A stretch of DNA of 64,000 nt. It comes from Microbacterium aurantiacum (GTDB lineage Bacteria > Actinomycetota > Actinomycetes > Actinomycetales > Microbacteriaceae). The notes under the pieces are model-generated. The model saw only the letters and a list, made by a program, of their open reading frames with translations. It did no database searches and was not told the DNA's origin. Of the stretch, positions 1 through 10,258 are shown one piece after another. The position numbers were made by a program, and so were the translations under genes. The number at the start of each line of letters is the position of its first letter. The stretch's first letter is position 1. Where the stretch lies: NCBI RefSeq assembly GCF_002872075.1, contig NZ_PGGU01000006.1:62001-126000 (forward strand), given 5' to 3'.

Positions 1-636
1 GGCACCGGCCGCCGCATCCTGTTCACCCGCACCAAGCACCAGGCCAAGAAGCTGGCCAAGCAGCTCACCGCCGCCGGCATCCCGGCTGTGGACCTGCACG
101 GCAACCTGTCGCAGAACGCGCGTGAGCGCAACCTCGGCGCGTTCTCGTCGGCTCCGGAAGACGGTGGCGTGCGCGTGCTCGTCGCCACCGACGTCGCCGC
201 TCGTGGTGTGCACGTGGACAACGTCGATCTGGTCGTGCACGTCGACCCGCCGATGGAGCACAAGGCGTACCTTCACCGCTCCGGTCGTACCGCTCGCGCT
301 GGCGCTGCCGGAACCGTCGTCACCGTGGTTCTCCCCGAGCAGCGTCGTGACGTGAAGGACCTCCTCCGCAAGGCATCCATCACCGCACCGCTCGAAGACG
401 TCACCGCCGGTGCCGTCAACGAACTCGTCGGAGAGCGCGCCGAGCACGTGCGCCCGGCGCCGATCGTCCAGCAGCAGCCGCAGCGTCAGGCGCCCAAGCA
501 GCGTCCTGCCGGCGGCGTGGGCGCTCCCCCGGCCCGTTGCAGCCGCCGTCCCCGTCCTGCCGGTCAGGGCCAGGCGCAGGGCGCCGGGCGCGGTCAGGGC
601 GGCGGCCAGGGCCGTCGTGGCTCGCAGGGGCGCTGA
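1..636 (+). CDS. DEAD/DEAH-box RNA helicase, C-terminal part (5' end outside window)
   Basis: The reading frame is open from base 1, so the N-terminal RecA-like domain with Walker A and DEAD motifs lies upstream of the window. What remains is the second helicase domain: motif V around VATDVAARGVHVDNVD and motif VI HRSGRTARAG, which bind and hydrolyse ATP and contact RNA. After about residue 140 of the visible part the chain becomes a low-complexity Q/R/G/P-rich tail, typical of actinobacterial RhlE/DeaD-like helicases, where it gives non-specific RNA binding. Role is RNA unwinding in ribosome assembly or mRNA turnover, inferred from the family. The Cys within the tail is unusual and could mark a small frameshift, but this cannot be settled here. 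A strong hairpin follows the stop. Confidence 0.9.
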   Translation, partial: GTGRRILFTRTKHQAKKLAKQLTAAGIPAVDLHGNLSQNARERNLGAFSSAPEDGGVRVLVATDVAARGVHVDNVDLVVHVDPPMEHKAYLHRSGRTARAGAAGTVVTVVLPEQRRDVKDLLRKASITAPLEDVTAGAVNELVGERAEHVRPAPIVQQQPQRQAPKQRPAGGVGAPPARCSRRPRPAGQGQAQGAGRGQGGGQGRRGSQGR

Positions 637-668
637 CCCCAGGCTCTGACTCGGGGTCCCGAGTCGCA

Positions 669-701
669 GATGGCCGTCATCCTTCGTGGATGGCGGCCAT
701 C
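669..701. terminator. Bidirectional hairpin terminator
   Basis: A 14-bp stem with one G-T wobble closes on a TTCG-containing loop (arms 669-682 and 688-701). It lies between the convergent helicase and SRPBCC genes. A smaller hairpin (48-54 nt earlier, arms GACTCGG/CCGAGTC at 648-654 and 659-665) precedes it. No T-run follows, as is usual in high-GC actinobacteria. Confidence 0.7.
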
Positions 702-740
702 GGCGTCTGCGGGTGGTGCGGACCGCGGTTCGCCCCGGCG

Positions 741-1217
741 TCAGCCGCGCACGGCCTCCAGGACCACCGGATCGGCGCATCCGCGGGCGAAACCGGCGAT
801 GCGTCGCCGGATCTCGAAGCCGAGCACCCGCACGCCGATCCATTCGGCCATGGGCGCGAGCCAGGCCGGCCGGCAGGAGAAGTTGTACTTCCACACCGCG
901 AGCGTGCCTGAACCCGATGACGCGGGCGAGAACCGCCAGCCGCCTCCGAACTTCGTGAAGAACCACGGGCCGTCCACCATCACCATGCCGACGTTCGTCG
1001 GAGGCGCATAGGAGACGTAGCGGCTGACCATCGAGAACCCGAGGCGCTGACGGGTGAAGGTGAGCACGTCCTTGCCCGCCGTCGTGGCGCCGTCGAGGAA
1101 CTGCTGCTCGCTGATGAACGGATCCCAGCGCCGGCGCACGCGACCGCTCGTCTGCGACACCGCGAACGCCGTCGCCGGATCCACCGGCACGACGATCTCG
1201 GCGCTGACGACGGGCAT
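741..1217 (-). CDS. SRPBCC family protein (START/polyketide-cyclase-like fold)
   Basis: A 158-residue protein beginning MPVVSAEIVVPVDPATAF, the usual N-terminal strand of SRPBCC lipid- or ligand-binding proteins, where the helix-grip fold forms a hydrophobic cavity. No catalytic residues can be assigned and the ligand is unknown. I chose the start at 1217 because it lies 8 bases after the citrate synthase stop; a longer frame would run into that gene. The gene is probably co-transcribed with gltA and then ended by the hairpin at 669-701. No signal peptide or membrane segment is visible, so it should be cytoplasmic. Conserved downstream neighbour of citrate synthase in related genomes is plausible but not verifiable here. 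Confidence 0.75.
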   Translation of the reverse strand: MPVVSAEIVVPVDPATAFAVSQTSGRVRRRWDPFISEQQFLDGATTAGKDVLTFTRQRLGFSMVSRYVSYAPPTNVGMVMVDGPWFFTKFGGGWRFSPASSGSGTLAVWKYNFSCRPAWLAPMAEWIGVRVLGFEIRRRIAGFARGCADPVVLEAVRG

Positions 1218-1225
1218 CGCCGGAC

Positions 1226-2521
1226 TCAGAGCGTCCGGAACTGCCGCTCCGGCGACCCGGTGTACAGCTGCTGCGGGCGGCCGATCTTCGTCTGCGGATC
1301 GTTCTGCAGCTCGCGCCACTGGGCGAGCCAGCCGGGCAGCCGGCCGATCGCGAACAGCACGGTGAACATGCGGGTCGGGAAGCCCATCGCCTTGTAGATG
1401 ACGCCGGTGTAGAAGTCGACGTTCGGGTACAGGCGTCGCTCCCGGAAGTAGTCATCGGCGAGCGCGAGCTCTTCGAGTTCCTGGGCGAGGTCGAGCAGCG
1501 GATCGGTCACGCCGAGCTCGGCGAGGACCTCGCGGGCGGCATCCTTGACGAGCTTGGCGCGCGGGTCGTAGTTCTTGTAGACCCGGTGCCCGAAGCCCAT
1601 CAGCTTCACGCCCTCTTCCTTGTTCTTCACCCGGTCCACGAAACGGGACACGCTCTGCCCCGAGTCGCGGATCTGGCCGAGCATCGTCAGCACCGCCTCG
1701 TTCGCCCCGCCGTGCAGGGGGCCGGAGAGAGCCTGGATGCCGGCCGAGATCGACGCGAACTGGTTAGCGCCGGTCGATCCGACGAGGCGCACCGTCGACG
1801 TCGAGGCGTTCTGCTCGTGGTCCTCGTGCAGGATGAGCAGCAGCTCGAGCGCCTTCGACATCACCGGGTTGATCTCGTAGGGCTCGGAGTGCACGCCGAA
1901 GTTGAGCTTCAGGAAGTTGTCGACGAAGCTCAGTGAGTTGTCCGGGTAGAGGAAGGCCTGGCCGATGCTCTTCTTGTGCGCGTAGGCGGCGATGACCGGC
2001 AGCTTCGCGAGCATCCGCACCATGTTCAGCTCGACGTGCTCGGGGTTCGCCGGGTCGGATTCCTGCTGGTAGTACGTCGAGAGAGCGGCCACCGCCGAGG
2101 AGAGCACGGCCATCGGGTGCGCGTTGTCCGGAAGCGCCTGGAAGAAGTGCTTGAGATCTTCGTGCAGCAGCGTGTGGCGGCGGATCTTCTCGTCGAACTC
2201 CGCGAGTTCGGATGCCGACGGCAGTTCGCCGTAGATCAGCAGCCAGGCCACCTCGAGATAGTTCGTGTTGCCGGCGAGCTGCTCGATCGGGTAGCCGCGG
2301 TAGCGGAGGATGCCCTTGTCGCCGTCGATGAACGTGATGTCGGACTTCGTCGACGCCGTGTTCACGAAGCCGTAGTCCAGGCCGGTGTACCCGGTCTGAC
2401 GGGTCAGCGTCGAGAAGTCGATGCTGTCGTGGCCCGCCGTGCCCCGCACCAGCGGGAACTCCGCGGTGGTCTCACCGATCGTCAGCTTCGCCGTGGCCTG
2501 CTGGTCTGCCGCTGCGCTCAC
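1226..2521 (-). CDS. gltA: Citrate synthase
   Basis: Condenses acetyl-CoA and oxaloacetate to citrate, the entry step of the TCA cycle. The 431-residue chain carries the catalytic set: a His in GPLHGGANEA, a second His in GFGHRVYKNYDPR and an Asp in NVDFYTGVIY. The N-terminal part (IDGDKGILRYRGYPIEQLA) matches the bacterial hexameric, type II-like enzymes. A GTG at 2548 would add nine residues, but the GTG at 2521 has a GAGGAGG ribosome-binding site six bases upstream, so I use 2521. A TAGGCT -10 candidate lies about 110 bases further upstream, giving a leader of roughly 100 nt. The SRPBCC gene follows 8 bases after the stop. Confidence 0.97.
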   Translation of the reverse strand: MSAAADQQATAKLTIGETTAEFPLVRGTAGHDSIDFSTLTRQTGYTGLDYGFVNTASTKSDITFIDGDKGILRYRGYPIEQLAGNTNYLEVAWLLIYGELPSASELAEFDEKIRRHTLLHEDLKHFFQALPDNAHPMAVLSSAVAALSTYYQQESDPANPEHVELNMVRMLAKLPVIAAYAHKKSIGQAFLYPDNSLSFVDNFLKLNFGVHSEPYEINPVMSKALELLLILHEDHEQNASTSTVRLVGSTGANQFASISAGIQALSGPLHGGANEAVLTMLGQIRDSGQSVSRFVDRVKNKEEGVKLMGFGHRVYKNYDPRAKLVKDAAREVLAELGVTDPLLDLAQELEELALADDYFRERRLYPNVDFYTGVIYKAMGFPTRMFTVLFAIGRLPGWLAQWRELQNDPQTKIGRPQQLYTGSPERQFRTL

Positions 2522-2630
2522 GCGGACCTCCTCATAGGTGTCTTGCACGTAGGTCTCTCGACTCCGTCAAAAATCAGGGCGATGTCACGGCGCAGAGCGC
2601 CAGGCCGGGTCACGGCCGAATCGCTTCTAC

Positions 2631-2636
2631 AGCCTA
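2631..2636 (-). promoter_or_regulatory. Candidate -10 element of gltA
   Basis: TAGGCT on the minus strand, the commonest actinobacterial -10 form seen in this window. Transcription from here would give gltA a leader of about 100 nt, long enough for control, although no known leader fold is recognisable. Confidence 0.4.
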
Positions 2637-2695
2637 GTAGCCGCATCGGCCTACTGTGACATCGGCCAAGAGATCAGCCTCAGGCGGGAGGGATC

Positions 2696-3808
2696 CTACA
2701 GATGCCTGCCCTGCAGTCGGCGAGCCGCCTCGGATACGCGCTCGCTCGGCGCCGTGAGCGAGAGCCGCACGTACTCGCCGGAGACGGCGCCGTAGAACGG
2801 GCCGGGGCCCGCCAGGATGCCGAGTTCCGCCAATCGCTGCATCGACTCCCACGCGGACCGCCCCTCGGTGGCCCACAGGTACAGACCCGCTTCGGAGCCG
2901 TCGATCCGGAATCCCGCCGCCTCGACCGCCGGGCGGAGGAGATCGCGGCGCACGCGGTACAGCTCCTTCTGCGCGGCCACATGGCCGTCGTCCTGCAGCG
3001 CGACGGTCATGGCGTGCTGGACGGGCGCCGGTGGCATCAGACCGAGATGCTTGCGCGTGGTGAGCAGCTCGCCCACGATGCGCGCGCAGCCGGCGAGGAA
3101 CGCGGCACGATAGCCGGCCAGGTTCGACTGCTTGCTCAGCGAGTACACACTGAGCAGATTCGCCCGGCTGCCGCCGGTCACCCTGGGGTCGAGCACGGAG
3201 GGCACCGGCTCCGTCGCCCACGGTCCGTCCCAGCCGAGCTCGGCATAGCACTCGTCGCTCGCGAGCACGGCCCCGAGTTCGCGTGCGCGGTTCACAGCAA
3301 CGGTGAGTTCATCGATCGACCAGGTGCGTCCGTCGGGGTTGCCGGGGGTGTTGATCCAGATGAGCTTGGCGCCCTCCGGCCACTCCGCGGGGTCGTCGGC
3401 GGCCAGCGGCGTCGCTCCCGCGACGCGGGCGCCGACCTCGTACGTCGGGTAGGCCACGCGGGGATGCACGACGATGTCGCCCTCGCCGAGGCCGAGGAGC
3501 GTCGGCAGGAGCGCGACGAGCTCCTTGGATCCGATCGTCGGCATCACGTTGGCGACGGTGAGGTCGGGGACGCCGCGTCGACGCGCATACCAGCCGACGA
3601 TGGCCTCTCGCAGGGCGGGCGTGCCGACCGTCTGCGGATAGGCATGCGCATCGGTCGCCTCGGCGAGTGCCAGCCGGATGATCTCGGGCGTGGGGTCGAC
3701 GGGTGATCCGATGGAGAGATCGACGATCCCCTGCGGATGCTGTGCCGCGCGCTCGCGGTACGGAGCGACGGCGTCCCAGGGATAGTCGGCGAGGTCGCGA
3801 ACGCTCAC
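2696..3808 (-). CDS. dapC: Succinyldiaminopimelate transaminase (fold-type I aminotransferase)
   Basis: A 370-residue class I/II PLP aminotransferase. The N-terminus DYPWDAVAPYRERAAQHP and SIGSPVDPTP, plus the Schiff-base Lys region VYSLSKQSNLAGYRAAF, match the actinobacterial DapC group that makes N-succinyl-LL-diaminopimelate for lysine and peptidoglycan. The start GTG at 3808 directly abuts the TAA stop of the ferredoxin gene, so the two are co-transcribed. This ferredoxin-dapC order is long conserved in actinobacteria and supports the assignment over a generic aminotransferase. The gene ends about 175 bases before the gltA start. Confidence 0.9.
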   Translation of the reverse strand: MSVRDLADYPWDAVAPYRERAAQHPQGIVDLSIGSPVDPTPEIIRLALAEATDAHAYPQTVGTPALREAIVGWYARRRGVPDLTVANVMPTIGSKELVALLPTLLGLGEGDIVVHPRVAYPTYEVGARVAGATPLAADDPAEWPEGAKLIWINTPGNPDGRTWSIDELTVAVNRARELGAVLASDECYAELGWDGPWATEPVPSVLDPRVTGGSRANLLSVYSLSKQSNLAGYRAAFLAGCARIVGELLTTRKHLGLMPPAPVQHAMTVALQDDGHVAAQKELYRVRRDLLRPAVEAAGFRIDGSEAGLYLWATEGRSAWESMQRLAELGILAGPGPFYGAVSGEYVRLSLTAPSERVSEAARRLQGRHL

Positions 3809-4129
3809 TTACTCGCCCTGGGGCGGGAGGGCGGCGATGATGGGGTGGTCGAAGGTGAGGACGCCGGTCTTGGCCGCACCACCCGGGGAGCCGATCTCGT
3901 CGAAGAACTCCACGTTGGCCTTGTAGTAGTCCGCCCACTCCTCGGGCAGGTCATCCTCGTAGTAGATCGCCTCAACCGGGCACACCGGTTCACAGGCACC
4001 GCAGTCCACGCATTCATCCGGATGGATGTACAGCGACCGCTCCCCTTCGTAGATGCAGTCCACGGGGCACTCGTCGATGCAGGCACGATCCTTCACATCG
4101 ACACACGGCAGAGCGATCACATACGTCAC
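3809..4129 (-). CDS. fdxA: Seven-iron ferredoxin
   Basis: A 106-residue ferredoxin with two cluster-binding segments: CxxxxxCxxxC-type cysteines in the first 25 residues ([11 protein letters not shown]) and [12 protein letters not shown] around residues 42-53. This pattern fits a [3Fe-4S]/[4Fe-4S] electron carrier. The acidic C-terminal extension ([17 protein letters not shown]) is typical of actinobacterial FdxA/FdxC. Electron partners cannot be deduced from the sequence. The GTG start has TAGACT six bases upstream (4136-4141), predicting a leaderless mRNA, and that -10 overlaps the stop codon of the neighbouring membrane protein gene. dapC follows without a gap. Confidence 0.95.
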   Translation of the reverse strand: MTYVIALPCVDVKDRACIDECPVDCIYEGERSLYIHPDECVDCGACEPVCPVEAIYYEDDLPEEWADYYKANVEFFDEIGSPGGAAKTGVLTFDHPIIAALPPQGE

Positions 4130-4138
4130 CGCACCAGT

Positions 4139-4615
4139 CTACGACTCGTGGCTGGGCTCGGATCTCCGTACGGCCGGGTGGAGAGGCACCGACGTGATGA
4201 GGGGAGCATCGTCCGGCGGTTCCGCTGCCGATGTCTGCCGCGCCTGCGTTCGCGCCGGCACGCGCGAGAACGACGGCCAGGCGACGGCGAGAAGCACGAA
4301 GCCGGCTACCACGTACGTCCAGATGCGCCCGGAGAGCGTGTCCTCGACGACCACGGAGCCGCCAGGGCCGACTCCGGAGATCACGACGAGCGTTCCGATC
4401 ATCCCGAGCCCCGCGGCCAGGGTCGCACCCCTGTCGTGAGTGAGCGCCCGGATGGCGATCAGGATCGCCGCGCAGGCGATGGCGCCGATGATGAGTCCGA
4501 CGGGTACCGGACCCCACATCAGGCTGTGCCCGATCGTTCCGGCGACGCCGTAGACGCCGCCGACCAGAGCCGCGGCGATCCACGACAGAACCCGGGAGAT
4601 CCAGCTGATGCGCAC
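4139..4615 (-). CDS. Four-TM membrane protein of unknown function (DUF6113-like?)
   Basis: A 158-residue hydrophobic protein with four predicted membrane helices (about residues 7-28, 33-54, 65-83 and 95-113) and a hydrophilic C-terminal tail rich in Arg, Pro and Ser. I recall small Microbacteriaceae proteins of this layout under DUF6113, but the match is from memory. No catalytic residues are evident. The GTG start at 4615 has TAGAAT six bases upstream (4622-4627), predicting a leaderless transcript. Its stop codon overlaps the fdxA -10 element, so the gene may read through into fdxA-dapC. Confidence 0.7.
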   Translation of the reverse strand: MRISWISRVLSWIAAALVGGVYGVAGTIGHSLMWGPVPVGLIIGAIACAAILIAIRALTHDRGATLAAGLGMIGTLVVISGVGPGGSVVVEDTLSGRIWTYVVAGFVLLAVAWPSFSRVPARTQARQTSAAEPPDDAPLITSVPLHPAVRRSEPSHES

Positions 4616-4641
4616 CTGAGGATTCTACTCGGACCGCCTGT

Positions 4642-4956
4642 TCACGCAGCCAGGCCGGCGAGGCGCAGCAGAGCCGCCACCAGCGCCGCCGCGAACACGA
4701 CGACGAGGAAGGACTGCTTCAGCCACAGCAGGCCCGCGGCGACCAGGAGGGCCGGTACCCGGGCGTCGACGACGATCGCCTGACCGTCGCCGAGCGTCTG
4801 CACGGCGACGAGCGCGGCGAGCAGACCCACGGTGAGCAGATCGGAGATGCGCGCGGGGCGGGGCGCCTCGAGCACCTTCGGCGGCACGAGGTAGCCGATC
4901 GCCTTGAGCGCGAGGCAGATCAGGGCGGCGAGCAGGATCGCGCTCCACACGCTCAT
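4642..4956 (-). CDS. azlD: AzlD-type branched-chain amino acid exporter subunit
   Basis: A 104-residue protein with three to four membrane helices, the size and hydrophobic pattern of AzlD, the small partner of AzlC in branched-chain amino acid efflux (as BrnE with BrnF in corynebacteria). The start at 4956 overlaps the azlC stop in an ATGA arrangement, showing translational coupling. The pair would sit in the cytoplasmic membrane. Substrate is inferred from the family; analogues of leucine, isoleucine, valine or methionine are the usual cargo. Confidence 0.88.
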   Translation of the reverse strand: MSVWSAILLAALICLALKAIGYLVPPKVLEAPRPARISDLLTVGLLAALVAVQTLGDGQAIVVDARVPALLVAAGLLWLKQSFLVVVFAAALVAALLRLAGLAA

Positions 4957-5669
4957 CGTGAGATCTCCGGCGCGCTCCCGGCGGGTACCACGGCATCCGC
5001 ACGACCGAACCAGTTGAACCAGCCGACGAGGATAGCGACCACCGCCGCCACGAGAACAGGCAGGCCGGGCATCAGGAACGGGGTGAACGCGGCGGCGACG
5101 ACAGCGGCGGCGACGCCGACGGCGATCGCCTGACGTTGCTTCAGGCGCGGCCACAACAGCGCGAGGAATGCGGCGGCGGCCGCTGCGTCCAGTCCCCAGG
5201 TCTTCGGGTCCCCGAGCACGTCTCCGACCAGGGCCCCGATCAGCGTCGTGGCGTTCCAGCCCAGGAAGATCCCGATCCCGGTGACCCAGAACCCGACCTG
5301 TCGCAGGCGCGGCTCGTTCTGCGAGATCGCGACGGCGGTGGACTCGTCGATCGTGAAGTGCGCGGCGGCCACGCGCCGCCAGGCTCCCCCGCCGACCACC
5401 GGAGACATCCTCATCCCATAGGCGACGTTGCGCACGCCCAGGAGCGCGGCGGAGGCGATGGCCGAGGGCAGTGCGGCCAGCCCTCCGGCCGCGAACACGC
5501 CGACGAAGGCGAACTGCGACCCCCCGGTGAACATCAGCAGGCTCAGTACGCAGGCCTGCCAGACATCGAGCCCGGCGGCGACGGCGAGTGCCCCGAAGGA
5601 GATGCCGTATGCGCTGGTCGCGAGGACCACGCCGAGCGCCTCGCGCCAGACCTCACGTTCTGCCGACAC
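4953..5669 (-). CDS. azlC: AzlC-type branched-chain amino acid exporter subunit
   Basis: A 238-residue membrane protein with the AzlC layout: an N-terminal EALGVVLATSAYGISFGAL segment, the signature region FTGGSQFAFVGVFA, and about eight hydrophobic segments. It works with AzlD, whose start overlaps its stop codon. The gene is transcribed away from an XRE-cupin regulator across a 107-bp intergenic region holding overlapping promoters, so the regulator very likely controls it. A TTGACT/CAGAAT-like promoter can be drawn in the region 5717-5754 on this strand. Confidence 0.92.
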   Translation of the reverse strand: MSAEREVWREALGVVLATSAYGISFGALAVAAGLDVWQACVLSLLMFTGGSQFAFVGVFAAGGLAALPSAIASAALLGVRNVAYGMRMSPVVGGGAWRRVAAAHFTIDESTAVAISQNEPRLRQVGFWVTGIGIFLGWNATTLIGALVGDVLGDPKTWGLDAAAAAAFLALLWPRLKQRQAIAVGVAAAVVAAAFTPFLMPGLPVLVAAVVAILVGWFNWFGRADAVVPAGSAPEISR

Positions 5670-5703
5670 GGTGCTCCCCTCGATGGCCAGGCGTTCGATC
5701 CAG

Positions 5704-5776
5704 TGAACACATGGCTATCATTCTGAACAGCGCGCAATGGATAGTCAAGCGAACGATCGTTTGACATGATGAACAC
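5704..5776. promoter_or_regulatory. Divergent azlC / XRE-cupin control region
   Basis: The 11-mer TGAACACATGG occurs twice (5704-5714 and 5770-5780), the second copy containing the start codon of the regulator. Between them is the AT-richer AACGATCGTT palindrome, flanked by near-symmetric TCAAGCG/CGTTTGA. On the plus strand CATGAT (5765-5770) lies six bases before ATG, so the regulator mRNA is probably leaderless. On the minus strand TTGACT with a 17-base spacer to CAGAAT could serve azlC. The palindrome is a plausible autoregulatory operator. Confidence 0.5.
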
Positions 5777-6325
5777 ATGGAGGATCTGCGCACCCGAATC
5801 GCCCGCACCCTGCGTCGGGAGCGGGAAGCGGCAGCGTTGTCGGTCTCGGAGCTCGCCCGTCGCGCCGGAATCTCGAAGGCGACCGTGTCCCAGCTCGAGA
5901 GCGGCTCCGGCAACCCGAGCGTGGAGACTCTGTGGGCCCTCGGCGTCGCCCTGGGCGTGCCGTTCGCAGTGCTCGTCGACCAGCAGGCGAACACCCCGAC
6001 GCTCATTCGCGCCGATGATCTCGCCGGGGTGCCCGCCGCGGCCGCCGCGTACAGCGCGACCCTGCTGTCGGCCAGCCCTCCGGGCGCCCGCAGAGATCTC
6101 TACCTCATCCAGGCCGAGCCCGGGAAACCGCGGGTGTCCGACCCGCACCACCCGGGCACGACCGAGCACGTCATCCTGATCTCCGGCGAGGCACGGCTCG
6201 GCCCGGTCGGCGAACCCGTGACTGTGCGCCCCGGCGACTATCTCTCCTACCCGGGCGACTCACCGCACATCTTCGAAGCGCTCGTGCCAGGCACCAGCGC
6301 GGTGCTCATCTCGGAGCTGCGCTGA
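5777..6325 (+). CDS. XRE-family regulator with C-terminal cupin domain
   Basis: A 182-residue regulator. Residues 5-60 form a helix-turn-helix (LSVSELARRAGISKATVSQLE) and residues about 110-180 a cupin_2 barrel (HPGTTEHVILISGEARL, RPGDYLSYPGDSPH) that would bind a small effector. This architecture is common for local regulators of amino acid or drug exporters. It is divergent from azlCD, the obvious target. The start ATG lacks a Shine-Dalgarno sequence and follows CATGAT by six bases, suggesting leaderless expression. The effector is unknown; branched-chain amino acids or an analogue would be the natural guess. Confidence 0.9.
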   Translation: MEDLRTRIARTLRREREAAALSVSELARRAGISKATVSQLESGSGNPSVETLWALGVALGVPFAVLVDQQANTPTLIRADDLAGVPAAAAAYSATLLSASPPGARRDLYLIQAEPGKPRVSDPHHPGTTEHVILISGEARLGPVGEPVTVRPGDYLSYPGDSPHIFEALVPGTSAVLISELR

Positions 6326-6338
6326 CCGCAGCTGCGGG

Positions 6339-7241
6339 TCAGTACCAATCCGTCGACTGCGAGTGCGACCACGCGCCGCACGGCGTGCCGTAGACGGACG
6401 AGATGTAGCCGAGACCCCAGGCGATCTGGGTCGCTGCGTTCGTCTCCCAGTCGCTGCCCGCCGAGGCCATCTTGCTGCCGGGCAGCGACTGCGGGATGCC
6501 TGTGGCTCCGCTGGAGTCGTTGTACGCCTGGTAGTTCCACCCGGATTCCTTGTTCCACAGCGACTCCAGGCAGGAGAACTGGTCCGCTCCCCAGCCGTAC
6601 TGGTTCGCCGCCATCTGCTGGGCGGTCGCCTTCGCGCCGTCGACGGTGTTCGTGGCTGCCAGCGATGCAGCCTGTGCCGCCGCTTCAGCGGCCGCCTGTT
6701 CCGCAGCGGCCTGTGCCGCATCGGCCGCCGCCTTCTGCTCCTGCGCCGCGGTGAACGCCGCCTGCAGGGCCGCCGTGCCCGCGACGATCTCTTCGGTCTC
6801 AGCCGCGGAATCCTCGGTGAGGACGGCCAGCACCAGTACCGGCATCTCGGCGCGGTCCTCGAGGGCATCGATCCGGTCGTGCAGGTCACTGGTGTCGACC
6901 GCCGCCACGGCGGGGTCGACCGCGAGGCCGGACGCTGCGACCTCAGCGGTCAATGCGTCCGCGGACGCCACGGCGTCGCGCGCCTCGGCCACCGTGATCG
7001 CCGCCGCGTCGGCATGCTTCGCCGGCACGTCGGCGCCGGTGGCGAAGGCGGAGACGGTCGCCGCGGGAGCGAGGTGCTCGGCTCCGGCTGCCGGAGCGGA
7101 GACGATGCCGGCGGTGAGCGCAGCGCCGAGGAGCGCCGCCGTCGCGGTGCCGAGGATCATCATCGGGCGTCGCGCGGTGACGGCGGCGCGGGCGGAGGCC
7201 ACCGCGGAGGCGCGCCGAAGGGTACGGGTCTTGTGGAGCAT
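6339..7241 (-). CDS. Secreted transglycosylase-like protein (SLT/aggregation-promoting-factor type)
   Basis: From the ATG at 7241 this is a 300-residue exported protein: basic N-terminus, a hydrophobic segment near residues 27-47 ending in Ala-rich processing sites, then an Ala/Glu/Gln-rich coiled region (about residues 175-215) and a C-terminal lysozyme-like domain of about 80 residues. That domain has the catalytic-Glu segment NKESGWN and GATGIPQSLPGSKMA, typical of small actinobacterial cell-wall lytic transglycosylases. Two Cys in it may form a disulfide. Starts at 7286 or 7313 are also possible; none has a convincing ribosome-binding site. Likely role is peptidoglycan remodelling during growth. 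A strong terminator separates it from typA upstream. Confidence 0.82.
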   Translation of the reverse strand: MLHKTRTLRRASAVASARAAVTARRPMMILGTATAALLGAALTAGIVSAPAAGAEHLAPAATVSAFATGADVPAKHADAAAITVAEARDAVASADALTAEVAASGLAVDPAVAAVDTSDLHDRIDALEDRAEMPVLVLAVLTEDSAAETEEIVAGTAALQAAFTAAQEQKAAADAAQAAAEQAAAEAAAQAASLAATNTVDGAKATAQQMAANQYGWGADQFSCLESLWNKESGWNYQAYNDSSGATGIPQSLPGSKMASAGSDWETNAATQIAWGLGYISSVYGTPCGAWSHSQSTDWY

Positions 7242-7370
7242 GGGTTCGACTTTCGGGTCGTCGTACGCCCTTGACAGGAGACTCATCGGGAGTTCGTCCC
7301 GGGCGCAAGCCATCGAGTCTGCAGCACGAACCTGAGTGAAAACCTGCTCTCACCTGGGGATTACATGAGA

Positions 7371-7412
7371 AGAGGGCCCCGTGTGCGCCGAAACGGCGGC
7401 ACGGGGCCCTCT
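7371..7412. terminator. Strong hairpin terminator after typA
   Basis: A 13-bp perfect stem (7371-7383 with 7400-7412) encloses a second 5-bp stem (7386-7390 with 7394-7398) around an AAA loop. It lies 15 bases downstream of the typA stop on the minus strand. TTT follows on the plus strand. Confidence 0.8.
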
Positions 7413-7426
7413 TTCTGAGGCGATTC

Positions 7427-9340
<1,914 letters not shown>

Positions 9341-9441
9341 GCAGAAGTCCTAAAAGGGAGGGGAAAGGGTCGGGATGCCGACATTCCAGGGTATCGCATG
9401 GCCAGGCATCGTTCCTGGGTGGACGACGTAGCATCGGTGAC

Positions 9442-10248
9442 GTGACCCTTCGACCGGCTCCGGCGCTCGCGCCACTCGAGCACCCCACCCCCTCGCGCGC
9501 GCGTCTGTGGTGGGAGATTGCGATCGTCCTGGCGCTCGGACTCGGCCAGTCCGCGGTGTACGCGATCGTGCAGCTCGCCTATCGCCTCACCGACGAGAAG
9601 CCGCTCGCCGATCAGGTGGCGACGCTGAATCCCTCACGCAGCGATCGTGAACTGTTCGACCTGATCTACCAGGTGCTGTCCATCGGGTTCTCTATCGTTC
9701 CGGTGCTGCTGGTCTGCTTCCTGCTGTGGCAGTCGTCGCGCCCTCACCTCGGACTCCTCGGGCTCGATGGCACACGGGTCGGGAGGGACACGGGGCGCGG
9801 CATCCTGCTGGTGCTCGCGATCGGCTTCCCGGGCCTTGCCCTGTATGTCGTCGGGCGAATGCTGGGACTCTTCGTCGCCGTGAATCCGGCGGGTCTCGAC
9901 GCGCACTGGTGGACCGTACCGATCCTGCTGCTCGCCGCAGCACGAGCCTCCCTGCAGGAGGAGTTCGTCGTGCTCGGCTATCTGTTCGCGCGGCTGAAGC
10001 AGCTGGGGTGGGGACCGTGGGCGATCATCATCGCGACGAGCGTGCTCCGCGCCAGCTACCACCTCTATCAGGGCCCCGGGGCCTTCATCGGGAACTTCGC
10101 GATGGGGATGCTGTTCGGCTGGCTGTTCCTGCGCACCGGCCGGCTGCTGCCGTTCCTTGTCGCGCACTTCCTCATCGACACGGCGGTGTTCGTCGGCTAC
10201 CCGTGGGCCGCCGCGACCTGGCCGGCTTTGTTCGGCCTGCCCGCGTAG
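9442..10248 (+). CDS. CPBP-family intramembrane metalloprotease (Abi/CAAX-like)
   Basis: A 268-residue membrane protein with about seven to eight helices. The CPBP motifs are visible in the second half: the metal-binding EE pair in ASLQEEFVVLGYLF, followed by ASYHLYQGPG and a helix ending in FLVAHFLIDTAVF, giving two conserved His. The residue after EExxx is Leu instead of the more usual Arg. Members act as prenyl-protein-type endopeptidases or in bacteriocin self-immunity; here no peptide gene is adjacent and the substrate is unknown. The GTG at 9442 is chosen because TAGCAT (9429-9434) lies seven bases upstream, a leaderless layout; the open frame extends further upstream into the typA promoter region. 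Confidence 0.85.
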   Translation: MTLRPAPALAPLEHPTPSRARLWWEIAIVLALGLGQSAVYAIVQLAYRLTDEKPLADQVATLNPSRSDRELFDLIYQVLSIGFSIVPVLLVCFLLWQSSRPHLGLLGLDGTRVGRDTGRGILLVLAIGFPGLALYVVGRMLGLFVAVNPAGLDAHWWTVPILLLAAARASLQEEFVVLGYLFARLKQLGWGPWAIIIATSVLRASYHLYQGPGAFIGNFAMGMLFGWLFLRTGRLLPFLVAHFLIDTAVFVGYPWAAATWPALFGLPA

Positions 10249-10258
10249 CGCCGGAGGG

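Noticed and set aside
7242..7370. c-di-AMP (ydaO-type) riboswitch before the transglycosylase-like gene
   Set aside because: Such switches often precede wall lytic genes, so I looked for the conserved GGGTGAA and CCTCGTAGGC-type elements; they are absent.
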